From assembly GCF_024199795.1 (NCBI RefSeq), contig NZ_JANADK010000001.1:2728001-2792000 (forward strand): a DNA stretch of 64,000 bases, given 5' to 3'. The notes beneath the pieces were generated by a model, which worked only from the letters and a program-made list of their open reading frames with translations, was not told where the DNA came from and ran no database searches. This document shows positions 23,545 to 31,439 of this stretch, one piece after another (the stretch's first letter is position 1; each line of letters opens with the position of its first letter). Both the position numbers and the translations under genes were made by a program. The DNA is from Bradyrhizobium sp. CCGB01 (GTDB lineage: Bacteria; Pseudomonadota; Alphaproteobacteria; Rhizobiales; Xanthobacteraceae).

Positions 23545-24283
23545 TCCTCGCGCCGTGCTCCGGGGGGCCCTCAAGGCGCGGCCTGGCAGCAGGGAGCGCA
23601 TGACGCCGGGGCAGCACGACGGCCGGCCCTTGACGGCCCCTTGCGCGCGGCGCGTCTGCGCGCGCAGGCCGGGACGAAGGAACGACCGCCAGGCACGAAC
23701 AAAGGAACAGCGCGAACTGAGGAGCTATCGATGACGTAACCAACATCCTTTACCCGCCAAGGTCTGCGAGACGACGAGACGAAATGGAGGATCGGTCTTC
23801 CCGGCGCATGCGAACACTGGTGACCCGAATGGCCCGGTCGAGGCCTGTCCGCTAATCAGCTCGCACGCGCGCTGATATCCATGATGGCCCGGAGTACTGC
23901 GTTCCAAGCAGAGGCCGGATACATTGATGCAAGACCGCATCTGCTGATCGTCGAAATCTTCTTGCACCGCACGGCCGGACCATACATTGGGTCACAAGCC
24001 GCCGACCACGCTCAAGCTGGCAGACTTCCCCTTTGTGTTGGTAAGCGGACGTTTATGAATCGCGCACCTTGCCCGCCTCGGAGCCGACACGACGGAGGCG
24101 CAAAGGCTTCTAAACAACTTCTTCGCCACTCAGATGCAGCACATCCGGCCTCGCGAGCGCATCAAAAAAGAGCTGGAAGTGTAAGGCGGACTGGCACTGT
24201 CCGCATTAACCCCAATGTCCTAACTGGATTTGGAAACGGCCTAATTTGTAGCAACCCACGTGCCCCGGCGCGGTTTCCACCTC
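23545..24283. other. Right flank of the IS110 element and empty DNA
   Basis: About 740 bases without a supportable gene. The first 150-200 bases, GC-rich with direct-repeat-like GGCGCGGC and GCGCGCAGG motifs, may be the IS110 right end. The rest shows only scattered short frames. Confidence 0.35.
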
Positions 24284-24352
24284 ATGTCACCCAAGGTGGA
24301 CGAATATCGTCGCAAAGCGCGAGAATCAGCTCTCGGCGCTAGGGTATCTTGA
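24284..24352 (+). pseudogene. Truncated start of a small DUF protein
   Basis: ATG at 24284, 22 codons to TGA at 24352. The opening MSPKVDEYRRKARES is the standard start of a family of 70-90 aa helical rhizobial proteins (M-S-P-K-V-D-E-Y-R-x-K-A-x-E-C). After it the frame quickly ends, so only the first helix survives. The 3' end overlaps the next, leftward gene. Confidence 0.4.
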
Positions 24353-24559
24353 CGCGCAGGGCAGCGAGCTAAGCCGAGGCGGCTTGCGGGTGTGCGTTCG
24401 ATGAACGCGAAGCGAGAGCTTCAACTTCGAAGCTTCCACCATGACAGCACCTTCGCTCCGGCTCAGTTTAGCGGCAATCTGACCAACTGGCATCTTCCCC
24501 GCCAGGCTCTTGAGCTCGGAGATATCTTCTTCACTCCACCGCCGATGTGACTCGGGCAT
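24326..24559 (-). CDS. WSEED-type small HTH protein, copy 1
   Basis: 77 aa from the ATG at 24559 with a perfect AGGAGGAG site. The core HRRWSEEDISELKSLAGKM, then IAAKLSRSEGAVMVEASKLK, is a Myb/SANT-like or GcrA-like helix-turn-helix: W-S-x-E-x-x-x-x-L followed by I-A-x-x-L-x-R-S-x-x-A-V. The protein at 28560 has the same layout. It is likely a small DNA-binding protein; the tail after residue 55 is basic and Ser/Pro-rich. Confidence 0.65.
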   Translation of the reverse strand: MPESHRRWSEEDISELKSLAGKMPVGQIAAKLSRSEGAVMVEASKLKLSLRVHRTHTRKPPRLSSLPCASRYPSAES

Positions 24560-24688
24560 CTGCGATACTCCTCCTGCAATACCTCCCTGAAAACTCCTTA
24601 AAATGGACTTTAAGAAAGGTTCCGTGCGGAGGCATGCCACCGTAGCGCGTCACCCACGAGGGTGGGGCGCATGCTCTTTTTTTTTGAG

Positions 24689-25027
24689 TTACCAGCCAGC
24701 GTAAATTGGACGTCCCCATCCGCCATAGTACCGAGGACCGTAGTACCCGCCCCATGCGTAAGGCCGGTAAAAAATGCGGGGGCGGTAATAGCGGGGGCCA
24801 TAATAGCCATACGGCGGGCCGTAGTAGCCTGGATAATAGCCTGACCCATAGTAGTAGGGAGATGCCGCAGCGGCGGCGCCAAAGGCCAGTGCTCCAGCGG
24901 CAAGGCCAAAGCCAATTCCTGGACCCCAGCCGCCATGCCATCCGCCATGCCACCGGGCTTCGGCCGGAGCGACAGCGGTGAGGGAGATCGCGCCGGCAGC
25001 CAAGGCTGCAAGTGCAATTTTTCGCAT
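24689..25027 (-). CDS. Exported Gly/Tyr/Pro-rich protein
   Basis: 112 aa. Signal peptide (MRKIALAALAAGAISLTAVA, cleavage after EA). Then RWHGGWHGGWGPG, a short hydrophobic Gly/Ala segment (FGLAAGALAFGAAAAASP) and a Tyr/Gly/Pro repeat region (YYGSGYYPGYYGPPYGYYG). Start supported by GGAGGTATGA before ATG. Such Y-G-P-rich proteins with a W-H-G-G-W motif are common in Bradyrhizobium envelopes and may be associated with the outer membrane. Exact role unknown. Confidence 0.75.
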   Translation of the reverse strand: MRKIALAALAAGAISLTAVAPAEARWHGGWHGGWGPGIGFGLAAGALAFGAAAAASPYYYGSGYYPGYYGPPYGYYGPRYYRPRIFYRPYAWGGYYGPRYYGGWGRPIYAGW

Positions 25028-25293
25028 TCATACCTCCATGTTCGAGTAGGCCGACAAAGAAATGCAATGCGATGATGGCTCGTTCCTACGACTTTCGCCT
25101 GCGGCGGGCCTGTCTGTAGGTGGGAGCGCCGGTCGCGCTATAATCGCGCGAGCGCGAGCCGAGCGCGCAGCATGCCGCAGCGCAAGTTGAGGCGGGCTGC
25201 CGCTTTCCCAAGAGCCTTTCATTTACGGAACCGTGATTTCGATTGTCCCTTTTGAGTAGGGCGCGCTAAGCGTGTCCCAACAGGGGGCGTCAC

Positions 25294-25542
25294 ATGTCAG
25301 ACAAGGCCCGCGAGTTCATCGATTTCTGGGCGGAGAACTGCATTCATGCGGTCGAGCAGTACCAGGCAGCGGGCGCGTCGCAGGATGTAGCAGAACTCAC
25401 GCGTCGTCTCATCGAGGCTGCCAAGGGGCAGGGCATTTCGGAGGCCGACTTGCGGGCTGCGATTGGCGACATCGCCGCGTACATCGAGGAGCTTCTGAGA
25501 GCCGCGAACATGGCTGAAAGCGAAAGGCGGAAGACAACTTAA
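25294..25542 (+). CDS. DUF768-like small protein
   Basis: 82 aa. Reads MSDKAREFIDFWAENCIHAV, QYQAAGASQDVAELTRRLIE and GISEADLRAAIGDIAAYIEE. The W-x-x-x-x-x-H-x-x-x opening and helical plan match DUF768, a Rhizobiales-restricted family without assigned function; the W/H positions fit. Its stop overlaps the end of the leftward PEGW copy 3 by four bases. Confidence 0.7.
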   Translation: MSDKAREFIDFWAENCIHAVEQYQAAGASQDVAELTRRLIEAAKGQGISEADLRAAIGDIAAYIEELLRAANMAESERRKTT

Positions 25543-25775
25543 GCTTGGTCCAGCCTGTAAACATCCCCGGGCGCGAGGCGAAGCTCCTCAAAGGTCCGCT
25601 GTTGCGTTGGCGTCAGAGCCACATCCAACACTTCGGCCGTCCAGCCCTCAGGCACGGCTGCCAGCACCAAAGTCAGCGCCTGGCTTGGTTTGGCTAGCGC
25701 AACCCAAATTTGCGTTGTTGTGTCGTCACCTGTCGCTTGAACGACGGTAAATGAACTGCCGAACGACTCTGCCAT
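25539..25775 (-). CDS. PEGW-family small protein, copy 3
   Basis: 78 aa from the ATG at 25775, preferred because it gives the length of the relatives; the frame is open to 25901. Reads QIWVALAKPSQALTLVLAAV-PEGW, then AEVLDVALTPTQ and LRLAPGDVYRL. It keeps V-P-E-G-W-x-A-x-V-L and L-x-P-G-D-V as in 16753 and 18105. Function unknown. It is 32 bases after the INxW gene in the same direction, so the two may be co-transcribed. Confidence 0.65.
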   Translation of the reverse strand: MAESFGSSFTVVQATGDDTTTQIWVALAKPSQALTLVLAAVPEGWTAEVLDVALTPTQQRTFEELRLAPGDVYRLDQA

Positions 25776-25807
25776 TTCGTTCAATGCGGCAACTAGCGCA
25801 CGGGTTT

Positions 25808-26077
25808 CTAATCTGAGCCGACTCGATCTCGCTTTGCCGGTCTTCCTTCCTGCATATTCTCCAGCGCGGTCGGCGGTTGTAAGCCCGGCGATGTCAGCCA
25901 TTCATTGATGTGAGCGGCGGTATCGGCCTGGCGGGCTCGTCTAAGATATAGCTCGCGCTGGGTGCCGGGCGGCGATTGGGCTGCAGCCTCCCTGAACCGC
26001 GCAGCCTCCTCGGCCAATCTCTCTTCAAATGTTTTCGTATGCTTGGTTCGGTTGCGACGCTTGATCATGCGCTGCAC
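25808..26077 (-). CDS. INxW-SPGL family small protein, copy 2
   Basis: 89 aa from the ATG at 26077 or 26065. Reads FEERLAEEAARFREAAAQSP, LYLRRARQADTAAHINEWLT, SPGLQPP. The second half is the same as the protein at 20524. The first half adds a Lys/Arg-rich start (RRNRTKHTKT). Mostly helical. It lies upstream of PEGW copy 3. Confidence 0.65.
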   Translation of the reverse strand: MQRMIKRRNRTKHTKTFEERLAEEAARFREAAAQSPPGTQRELYLRRARQADTAAHINEWLTSPGLQPPTALENMQEGRPAKRDRVGSD

Positions 26078-26312
26078 CTTTCCGTCAGAGGAAGGCGGGA
26101 GCGCATTGTCGCGTTCTCATCACGATGTTTGCCACATACCGCGCGGTGATGGCAATTAAACTAACCAGGGTCCTGGTTGCTTTCTATATCCTTTGTTAAG
26201 CCATTGATTTATTTTGAGAACTACTCAATTGTGCTAACTGCTCATTTTACTGCAACACAACATTACCGCGGCCCCCGCGCCCTGGCCCGCTCACGAAAGA
26301 GGGGCGGGCGCT

Positions 26313-27575
26313 CTACTTCCCGCCATTCATGGCGTCGGAGATCTGCCCAGCGATAAGATCCGCTGCCCGCTTGGCAGGATCGATCGCAACGTGCGAATAG
26401 CGCGCGGTGGTGGCGGCCTGAGTGTGTCCCAGCAGGCGGCCGATGATTGGTAGTCCGAGACCGGAGCCCGCGCCAATGGCGCCAAATGAATGCCTCAGGT
26501 CGTGTATGTGGACGTCCTCGATGCCGGCGTGCCTGCGGATCGCGCGCCATGGCCGGTTGAGATCGTGGCGTGGACGCTCGTCTTTCTGGCCGGCAGACTC
26601 GGAGGCAACCACATAGGCGCCAATCCGAGGTAGTGTATCTAATATGGTTATTGCGGGCGCGGACAGCACAACAGTCTTTCGTCCGGTTTTGCTGGTGGGC
26701 AAGAAGAGCAGCCCGCGACCTGCGTCATACTCGGACCAGCGGACGTGCAGGATTTCCCGTAGTCGACAGCCGGTGAAGAGCAATAGGCGGATTGCCGCTG
26801 CCGCATGCTGATCAATCTTGGTGAAACGGTTTTCCGTCTTCCGGGCGTGCTTCGACTGCTTGGTCTGGTCGACAACATGGGGGAGGCCAGTCGTTTCGGC
26901 TTCTCGGAGCGTATCACCCAAGCGTTGCAGTTCTTCCTCCGTGAGGTACCGTTCTCGCGGTTGCTCGTCGAACATCTTGATGCCTGCGGCGGGGTTTTTG
27001 ATCGTCTCCGGAATGCTGCCGTGCTCGATCGCGTGGTTATAGGCGGCCTTGAGCGCGACAATCGCCCGGTTTGCCGTTACTGGCAGCGTCTTACCGATCG
27101 CTCGGTGAAGGTTGGCGACGTCGCCCTTGGCAATCGTTGTCGACTTTTTGTGTCCAATTGCCGGCCGGATGTGCTTGTCGAAATAGATCTTCAGCAAGTC
27201 GGTGCTAGACGCCTTGAGATGCGGCGTGGCGTGCTCTCTGATGTACGCATCGAGAATATCGTTGACGGTATCCGCGCGGCGGGCCTTGGCGCGCTCGGCC
27301 GCCGGATCGCCTCCCAGCTTGACTTCCGCGAGTAGCCTCTCCGCGGCCTCGCGGGCCTTCTCTGGGGATAGGGTAGACGGCGTTCCGATGACCATGCGGC
27401 GCTTTTGAACGCCCCTGCCGCCCTCGCCAGGGCGATACTCGACGATCCAGGACTGGGCGCCCGTGGGCATCGCCTTGATGCCAAACCCTTTAAGGTCAGA
27501 ATCGTAAAAAATGGTTGGCTTGCTGACGGCCGGCAGGCTTGAGACCGATCGGCGGCCCAGCTTCAATATCGGCAT
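26313..27575 (-). CDS. Tyrosine recombinase integrase (DUF4102 + phage integrase)
   Basis: 420 aa. Residues about 3-85 form the DUF4102 arm-binding domain (YDSDLKGFGIKAMPTGAQSW, then PSTLSPEKAREAAERLL). A core-binding domain follows (HATPHLKASSTDLLKIYFDK), then the catalytic domain with R in LLLFTGCRLREIL, H-x-x-R in HDLRHSFG, and GHTQAATTARYSHV with the nucleophile Tyr. Such P4-type integrases target tRNA genes. A 3' fragment of tRNA-Pro lies 170 bases upstream of the start, so this integrase probably belongs to the island ending there. Confidence 0.92.
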   Translation of the reverse strand: MPILKLGRRSVSSLPAVSKPTIFYDSDLKGFGIKAMPTGAQSWIVEYRPGEGGRGVQKRRMVIGTPSTLSPEKAREAAERLLAEVKLGGDPAAERAKARRADTVNDILDAYIREHATPHLKASSTDLLKIYFDKHIRPAIGHKKSTTIAKGDVANLHRAIGKTLPVTANRAIVALKAAYNHAIEHGSIPETIKNPAAGIKMFDEQPRERYLTEEELQRLGDTLREAETTGLPHVVDQTKQSKHARKTENRFTKIDQHAAAAIRLLLFTGCRLREILHVRWSEYDAGRGLLFLPTSKTGRKTVVLSAPAITILDTLPRIGAYVVASESAGQKDERPRHDLNRPWRAIRRHAGIEDVHIHDLRHSFGAIGAGSGLGLPIIGRLLGHTQAATTARYSHVAIDPAKRAADLIAGQISDAMNGGK

Positions 27576-27747
27576 CGCTTTCTCCCATGAGTAGCCACCG
27601 AGTAGCCACGGGATTATCTATTCAGCGGAACCGATTGGAAAGCAATGGAAATGAGAATACAGATTTTTCTGTACATTTTCAAGCAGTTATATATATGACG
27701 AAATCCAGCGGAAGCCTGCGGCATCAATTGGAAAATAGTCAGATCAG

Positions 27748-27793
27748 TCTGGGAGACTAGGGGTCGGAGGTTCAAATCCTCTCGCTCCGACCA
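27748..27793 (+). repeat. tRNA-Pro(GGG) 3' fragment, attachment site
   Basis: From the anticodon loop (CTGGGAG with GGG at 27751-27753) to CCA at 27791-27793. The T arm (GGAGG-TTCAAAT-CCTCT) and 3' acceptor strand (CGCTCCG, A, CCA) are perfect for proline tRNA. No D arm or 5' acceptor strand precedes it; the upstream sequence is unrelated. It is therefore not a functional tRNA but the distal att copy left by integration. Since the fragment points rightward, the integrated element should lie to its left, and includes the integrase at 26313. Confidence 0.75.
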
Positions 27794-28068
27794 TTATTCC
27801 AAATCATCTGTCGGGTGGATTGATCGTGGCGTGTCTCGCCCGCCTTCGCCTGAGCGCTCGCTGAGCGGCACGTACGTGACGCTGCTGACGCTGGGCAAGG
27901 AATTACCGACGAGATAGGAGCGCGCCACAGATCGGTTTGGTTGCGATGCGAAAACGGAAATCGCCCCTGAGCAAAAAGATATTATGGTCCATAACGATGT
28001 TCGCACCGACCTAATTCGGCGAATATCTTTCGCGTCCCTTTTAGTAACGAGTTTTGGGGGAACGCCAC
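27794..28068. other. Intergenic region, nothing recognised
   Basis: About 275 bases to the right of the tRNA-Pro fragment. The leftward frame across 27794-28393 has no coherent composition. Confidence 0.3.
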
Positions 28069-28245
28069 ATGATTGGTTTTCAAGCCAAACTGGAACGTTT
28101 TGAAAGCCTCGCAGCTGAATGCGAATTGATCGCCAAACAATCGGATGGAAGTAATCGCGAGTTTTATCTGCGTGCAAGCGAACACTATCGCGGGTTGGCC
28201 AAAGACCTACGTACCCTGATCGCATCGTTCGACGTCGCCGCGTAA
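28069..28245 (+). CDS. Small helical conserved hypothetical, 58 aa
   Basis: ATG at 28069 after GGGGGAAC. Reads FQAKLERFESLAAECELIAK then FYLRASEHYRGLAKDLRTLI. Same helical-hairpin plan as the protein at 15856 (A-A-E-C at the end of helix 1, L-x-x-x-H/x-x-x-L-A in helix 2). Function unknown. Its own terminator follows at 28296. Confidence 0.65.
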   Translation: MIGFQAKLERFESLAAECELIAKQSDGSNREFYLRASEHYRGLAKDLRTLIASFDVAA

Positions 28246-28295
28246 GTGCCGGCCAATCTTTGAAAGCTTCGCATTCTCGCGGTGAAGCAAAAAGC

Positions 28296-28315
28296 GGCCG
28301 CCAACTGAGGCGGCC
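28296..28315 (+). terminator. Hairpin terminator
   Basis: Perfect 7-bp stem GGCCGCC / GGCGGCC with loop AACTGA, the same as at 1201. It lies 50 bases after the gene at 28069. No T tract follows, so activity is uncertain. Confidence 0.45.
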
Positions 28316-28559
28316 TGCATGTCTGTCAGGCCATGGTGATTTCCAAATTAGGCCGCTGACGCCGGAATTACCGCTTGTCGAACGCCTTCGCATGCGGGAA
28401 GAGCACGGTTTGAAGTCTGGTGATGATCAACTTGTTCAACGTCTCACAATTGTTCGGTGACAGGTGAGGAAGCTGGCGCGAAGTCTTCCACGGCGGCGGT
28501 GACCGCGGAGCAACTCGTCATCAATCGGGCTTGTCATCAGACGATCCCAATGCGATGGC
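28316..28559. other. Short gap
   Basis: About 240 bases between convergent genes; nothing seen. Confidence 0.3.
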
Positions 28560-28805
28560 TCAGCTTGGCGCCTTTTGCAAGGGTTGCCTCAGCGCGGGCG
28601 GCAACTGAGCAAATGACTTCCCACTCTTCCTACTCGCTCGCCCCCGCTGTTTTTGAAAGCGCTGCAAGCGAGCGTAAACAGCTTGTCGGGTGCGGCGCAG
28701 CCGCTCGCCGACCTCCTCAGCAGTGGCACCAGCGGCAAAGAGCGAGAGCAATTCCGCCTCTTCGTCAACCGACCACGGACGCGTCGATGTACGATCGTTC
28801 GTCAT
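28560..28805 (-). CDS. W-S-x-DEEAELL small HTH protein, copy 2
   Basis: 81 aa from the ATG at 28805. The core RPWSVDEEAELLSLFAAGAT, then AEEVGERLRRTRQAVYARLQ, is a Myb/SANT-like or GcrA-like HTH. It aligns by eye with the gene at 24326. The tail is basic and Ser/Gly-rich. DNA-binding is likely; target unknown. Confidence 0.7.
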   Translation of the reverse strand: MTNDRTSTRPWSVDEEAELLSLFAAGATAEEVGERLRRTRQAVYARLQRFQKQRGRASRKSGKSFAQLPPALRQPLQKAPS

Positions 28806-29172
28806 TCGCGATCTACAACAGCTAAATACGCGGCGGCACAGGCCGCCGCGGTGGGTCGGGAAAGCGAGCCGGCCGCTCTGAGCGCGGCGGCGAGCGTAGC
28901 TTCGCCTGAGAGCTGGAACTAACCAAGCCGCCGATGCGTCCTCGTGATCCATGCCGCAGAACAATATCCATGAACCATTTAGAAAAGATTTCCGGGCCGT
29001 TCCCGATCCGTAACTGCTCGTAAACGATGCGATGGCAACAAGCGGCCATGGAAACCGAACGCCCGCTTGAAACGATACGTCAAGACATCGCGAAGGCGTC
29101 GAATATCTTATGATCGAAGCTGGTCTGACAGAACTTAGCCGCCTCCGATAACCAAGGGTGGGAACGACGAAC
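28806..29172. other. Gap holding a decayed helical gene
   Basis: A rightward 21-codon frame from ATG 29049 reads METERPLETIRQDIAKASNI then stops; a shift of one base gives IEAGLTELSRLR to a stop at 29149. This looks like a worn relative of the next gene, which has AKAIQEELALIEAGLEEL. Nothing else seen. Confidence 0.35.
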
Positions 29173-29405
29173 GTGTCAAAGGCCATGGAACTAATCGTCG
29201 CCGGCTACGTGAAAGTACAGGACCGACGCGCTCTGGCCGACTTGCTGGCACATCGTCGCAAGGTGCTCGCCCAGCTGCAATCCGTGTCGGTATCAACCCA
29301 GAGAACGCGGCCAAAGCAATCCAAGAAGAATTGGCGTTGATCGAAGCCGGCCTCGAAGAACTTAAACCCCCGCCCGGTTCGCTGCCTGAGAACGAGTGGA
29401 GCTAG
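29173..29405 (+). pseudogene. Helical conserved hypothetical, frameshifted
   Basis: From GTG 29173 (ATG at 29185 is also possible): AMELIVAGYVKVQDRRALAD, LLAHRRKVLAQLQSVS. After a one-base loss near 29288 the frame drifts to a stop at 29340. In the next frame the rest follows: GINPENAAKAIQEELALIEA, GLEELKPPPGSLPENEW, ending at TAG 29403-29405. Both halves are one helical protein of about 77 aa that recurs in rhizobia. It is two bases from the next gene. Confidence 0.6.
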
Positions 29406-29407
29406 CG

Positions 29408-29626
29408 ATGCGCGTTAACAAGATCAATTGGGACAAAATCGGCCGAGCGACCGAGCCTGGTCGATACAAGTGCTTTTTCGGATATCTGACGGTCACTTCA
29501 GAAGACATTCAGGTTTGGACGCGCTACCCCGATGCGACGTTCACTTTGATCGCGCAGCCGACGACTGAGCAATCGGTCGCTGAAGACTACCGCCTTGGCG
29601 CGTTCGACATCGGCGGTCTTCAATAA
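29408..29626 (+). CDS. Small conserved hypothetical, 72 aa
   Basis: ATG at 29408, two bases after the previous stop, so co-expressed. Reads INWDKIGRATEPGRYKCFFG, YLTVTSEDIQVWTRYPDATF, TLIAQP. Strand-rich with Trp and Tyr; a small beta protein. I recognise the family as rhizobial, with no function. Confidence 0.65.
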   Translation: MRVNKINWDKIGRATEPGRYKCFFGYLTVTSEDIQVWTRYPDATFTLIAQPTTEQSVAEDYRLGAFDIGGLQ

Positions 29627-29750
29627 TAGGCCCGTTGTGCGACTCGGCCTAAGGACTGAAGCATTGCAGCCCCCATAGGAACTTTGCCACGCAGGGTCGG
29701 TTGGTTAGGGTGTACCGTTCGGCGGCCCTTTGCCAACTCAGGAGATGAAG

Positions 29751-29996
29751 ATGGCAAAAGCTTTAATTTCAAAGGGGGACCTCGAACGCATTGCGCTTCA
29801 GGACATCCGTAGTTTCCCCGGCTCCGAACATGTCGTCTCAGTAGAAGTCGAATACGAGGCCCGGCAAGCACAGGACACCAACTGGCAATTGTGTGTCATA
29901 GCGAACGACGGAGGCGATCTCGACCGCATTCAATATGCCGCCAAGGTCACAAGCGATCGGTTGAAGCGCCGATACGATCTTCGGCTGGCCTCCTAG
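29751..29996 (+). CDS. Small conserved hypothetical, 81 aa
   Basis: ATG at 29751, which lies a proper distance from CAGGAGATG; the ATG six bases before it is less well placed. Reads ISKGDLERIALQDIRSFPGS, EHVVSVEVEYEARQAQDTNW, QLCVIANDGGDLDRIQYAAK. An alpha/beta protein. Known to me only as a rhizobial hypothetical. Confidence 0.7.
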   Translation: MAKALISKGDLERIALQDIRSFPGSEHVVSVEVEYEARQAQDTNWQLCVIANDGGDLDRIQYAAKVTSDRLKRRYDLRLAS

Positions 29997-30405
29997 GCAG
30001 CACGATCAGCCGTAGCCTCCAGTTGGAAATCGGCTTGCGAAAAGGCGCCCCCGCAACGGTTGCGATGATTGAAGTCAATGGCACGCTAATGCCGGAAGTC
30101 CCTCGGCGCACCTTCTACTTCTTTGATGATCCCCTCGGCGTCGGCCGATCGGCCATATTGCACTTGCAAGGCATGCCGGCGCCACGCTGGCATGCTGCCG
30201 CGCGACAGCAGCGCTTGTTCCAGATTTAACTTTCCGCGACGACATCAAGCTTAATCCGGGTCTTTGATTGCACCAAAGCTGCGGAGCGCTAACCTCTCTG
30301 CACCGGACATTGCCCCCGCCCGGGGTCACCATGGCGAGGTCGTCGGGCCACGATACTCGGGGCGGCGGCTTCGTAAAACTTCTAGCCACGAACGCGAGTT
30401 TTCAT
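29997..30405. other. Intergenic region, nothing supported
   Basis: About 400 bases. A frame at 30065-30229 (MIEVNGTLMPEVPRRTFYFF) is short and ends in Arg/Gln-rich noise; I do not call it. No repeat or hairpin noted. Confidence 0.3.
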
Positions 30406-30645
30406 TTGAAAGAGCAGCCGCATCATGAGACCATCGATCTGATTGAGATGCGTCGGCAACTCACGGCTTTGCGTTCGCAACATTCCGACAATCTTCAAAT
30501 TGCGTCTTTGCTGAACCGCTTTCTCGTGACGATTGCATTCCTGGCAGCGCCAACAGACCTCGCCCATGAGCAGTATCTCCGATCGGAATTCGAGCGAGCG
30601 CTGCAAAGGGTCAAAGAGATCAGTGCGCGGACCAAGTCCGATTGA
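30406..30645 (+). CDS. Helical conserved hypothetical
   Basis: 79 aa if started at TTG 30406; an ATG at 30448 gives 65. Reads HETIDLIEMRRQLTALRSQH, IASLLNRFLVTIAFLAAPTD, LAHEQYLRSEFERALQRVKE. Mostly helical. Composition is protein-like throughout, but the start is uncertain. Confidence 0.5.
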   Translation: MKEQPHHETIDLIEMRRQLTALRSQHSDNLQIASLLNRFLVTIAFLAAPTDLAHEQYLRSEFERALQRVKEISARTKSD

Positions 30646-30691
30646 GCCACACAGCCGCCGCCCTAAGCGGCCGCCCCGCCCATGAGCAGGA

Positions 30692-31114
30692 CTAATAGGC
30701 GCGCCGCACCATTCGGGGCCGCGAGGGCGGTCTCGGAGAAACCCGGTTTGCAAGCGCGATCACTGCGGCCTCGTCGGTTTCAAGCGCGATCTTCTGGGCG
30801 AGCATCACGTCGCAAGTTCCTAGGGGCCGTTCAGGAACGAAACACCACCCCGTCTTGGGCTCCATTTTTTCATCAAGCTCCCAAACATTGCTCATGGTGC
30901 CCGGATGAATTCGGTATCGTCGGCCGGTGTGGGATCCAGTGACATCGAAGAAGCCTTCGGCATCAAATTGCGCACGCTGCTCTGGAGATAACCATTCTCG
31001 CAAAAGGCGGCGCGCACGCGCTTCCGGCCCATTTTCCTCGATGAAGCTCCGATAAAGCGCACGCATAGCGCGCAAACGCGCACTGCCGGCACCGTTTCGT
31101 CTGAACAAAAACAT
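30692..31114 (-). CDS. Conserved hypothetical, 140 aa
   Basis: Starts MFLFRRNGAGSARLRAMRAL. Middle: LLREWLSPEQRAQFDAEGFF, DVTGSHTGRRYRIHPGTMSN, then MEPKTGWCFVPERPLGTCDV. The core W-L-S-x-E-Q-x-x-Q-F-x-x-x-G-x-F-x-V-x-G-x-x-x-G-x-x-Y-R-I resembles a family of phage- and plasmid-borne small proteins in rhizobia. C-terminal tail basic. Function unknown. Confidence 0.6.
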   Translation of the reverse strand: MFLFRRNGAGSARLRAMRALYRSFIEENGPEARARRLLREWLSPEQRAQFDAEGFFDVTGSHTGRRYRIHPGTMSNVWELDEKMEPKTGWCFVPERPLGTCDVMLAQKIALETDEAAVIALANRVSPRPPSRPRMVRRAY

Positions 31115-31135
31115 TTTGCGCGCGGCGAACGCCGT

Positions 31136-31354
31136 CTATCCGCTGACAAGGCGCGGATAGGAAAGCGTTTCCTCCGCCGTCGGATCAAATGTCCGCACGA
31201 CGTTTAGATCGCCAGTCGCCATCCGCATGGCGGCGGTAAATCCTTGGTCGATCAGCTTCTTTAAACGCCACTCAGCCTCGGCAAGCCGCTTGGATCGGTT
31301 TGCTCGAAGAAGTGTCTGCTGTCGCCTGTGGTCCATCACGATCTGGGTAGCCAT
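31136..31354 (-). CDS. Small helical hypothetical, 72 aa
   Basis: Starts MATQIVMDHRRQQTLLRANR, continues AEAEWRLKKLIDQGFTAAMR and VVRTFDPTAEETLSYPRL. GGAG ribosome site before the ATG. Helical with basic start. No family known. It is 22 bases upstream of the previous entry in the same direction, so the two are probably one operon. Confidence 0.5.
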   Translation of the reverse strand: MATQIVMDHRRQQTLLRANRSKRLAEAEWRLKKLIDQGFTAAMRMATGDLNVVRTFDPTAEETLSYPRLVSG

Positions 31355-31439
31355 GAAAGAGAACTCCGCAATGCCTGCCTCCGATTAGGACCGAACATCG
31401 CGACGATGAATAGCGTTCCTAGGCCTCGGTAAATCTCGC

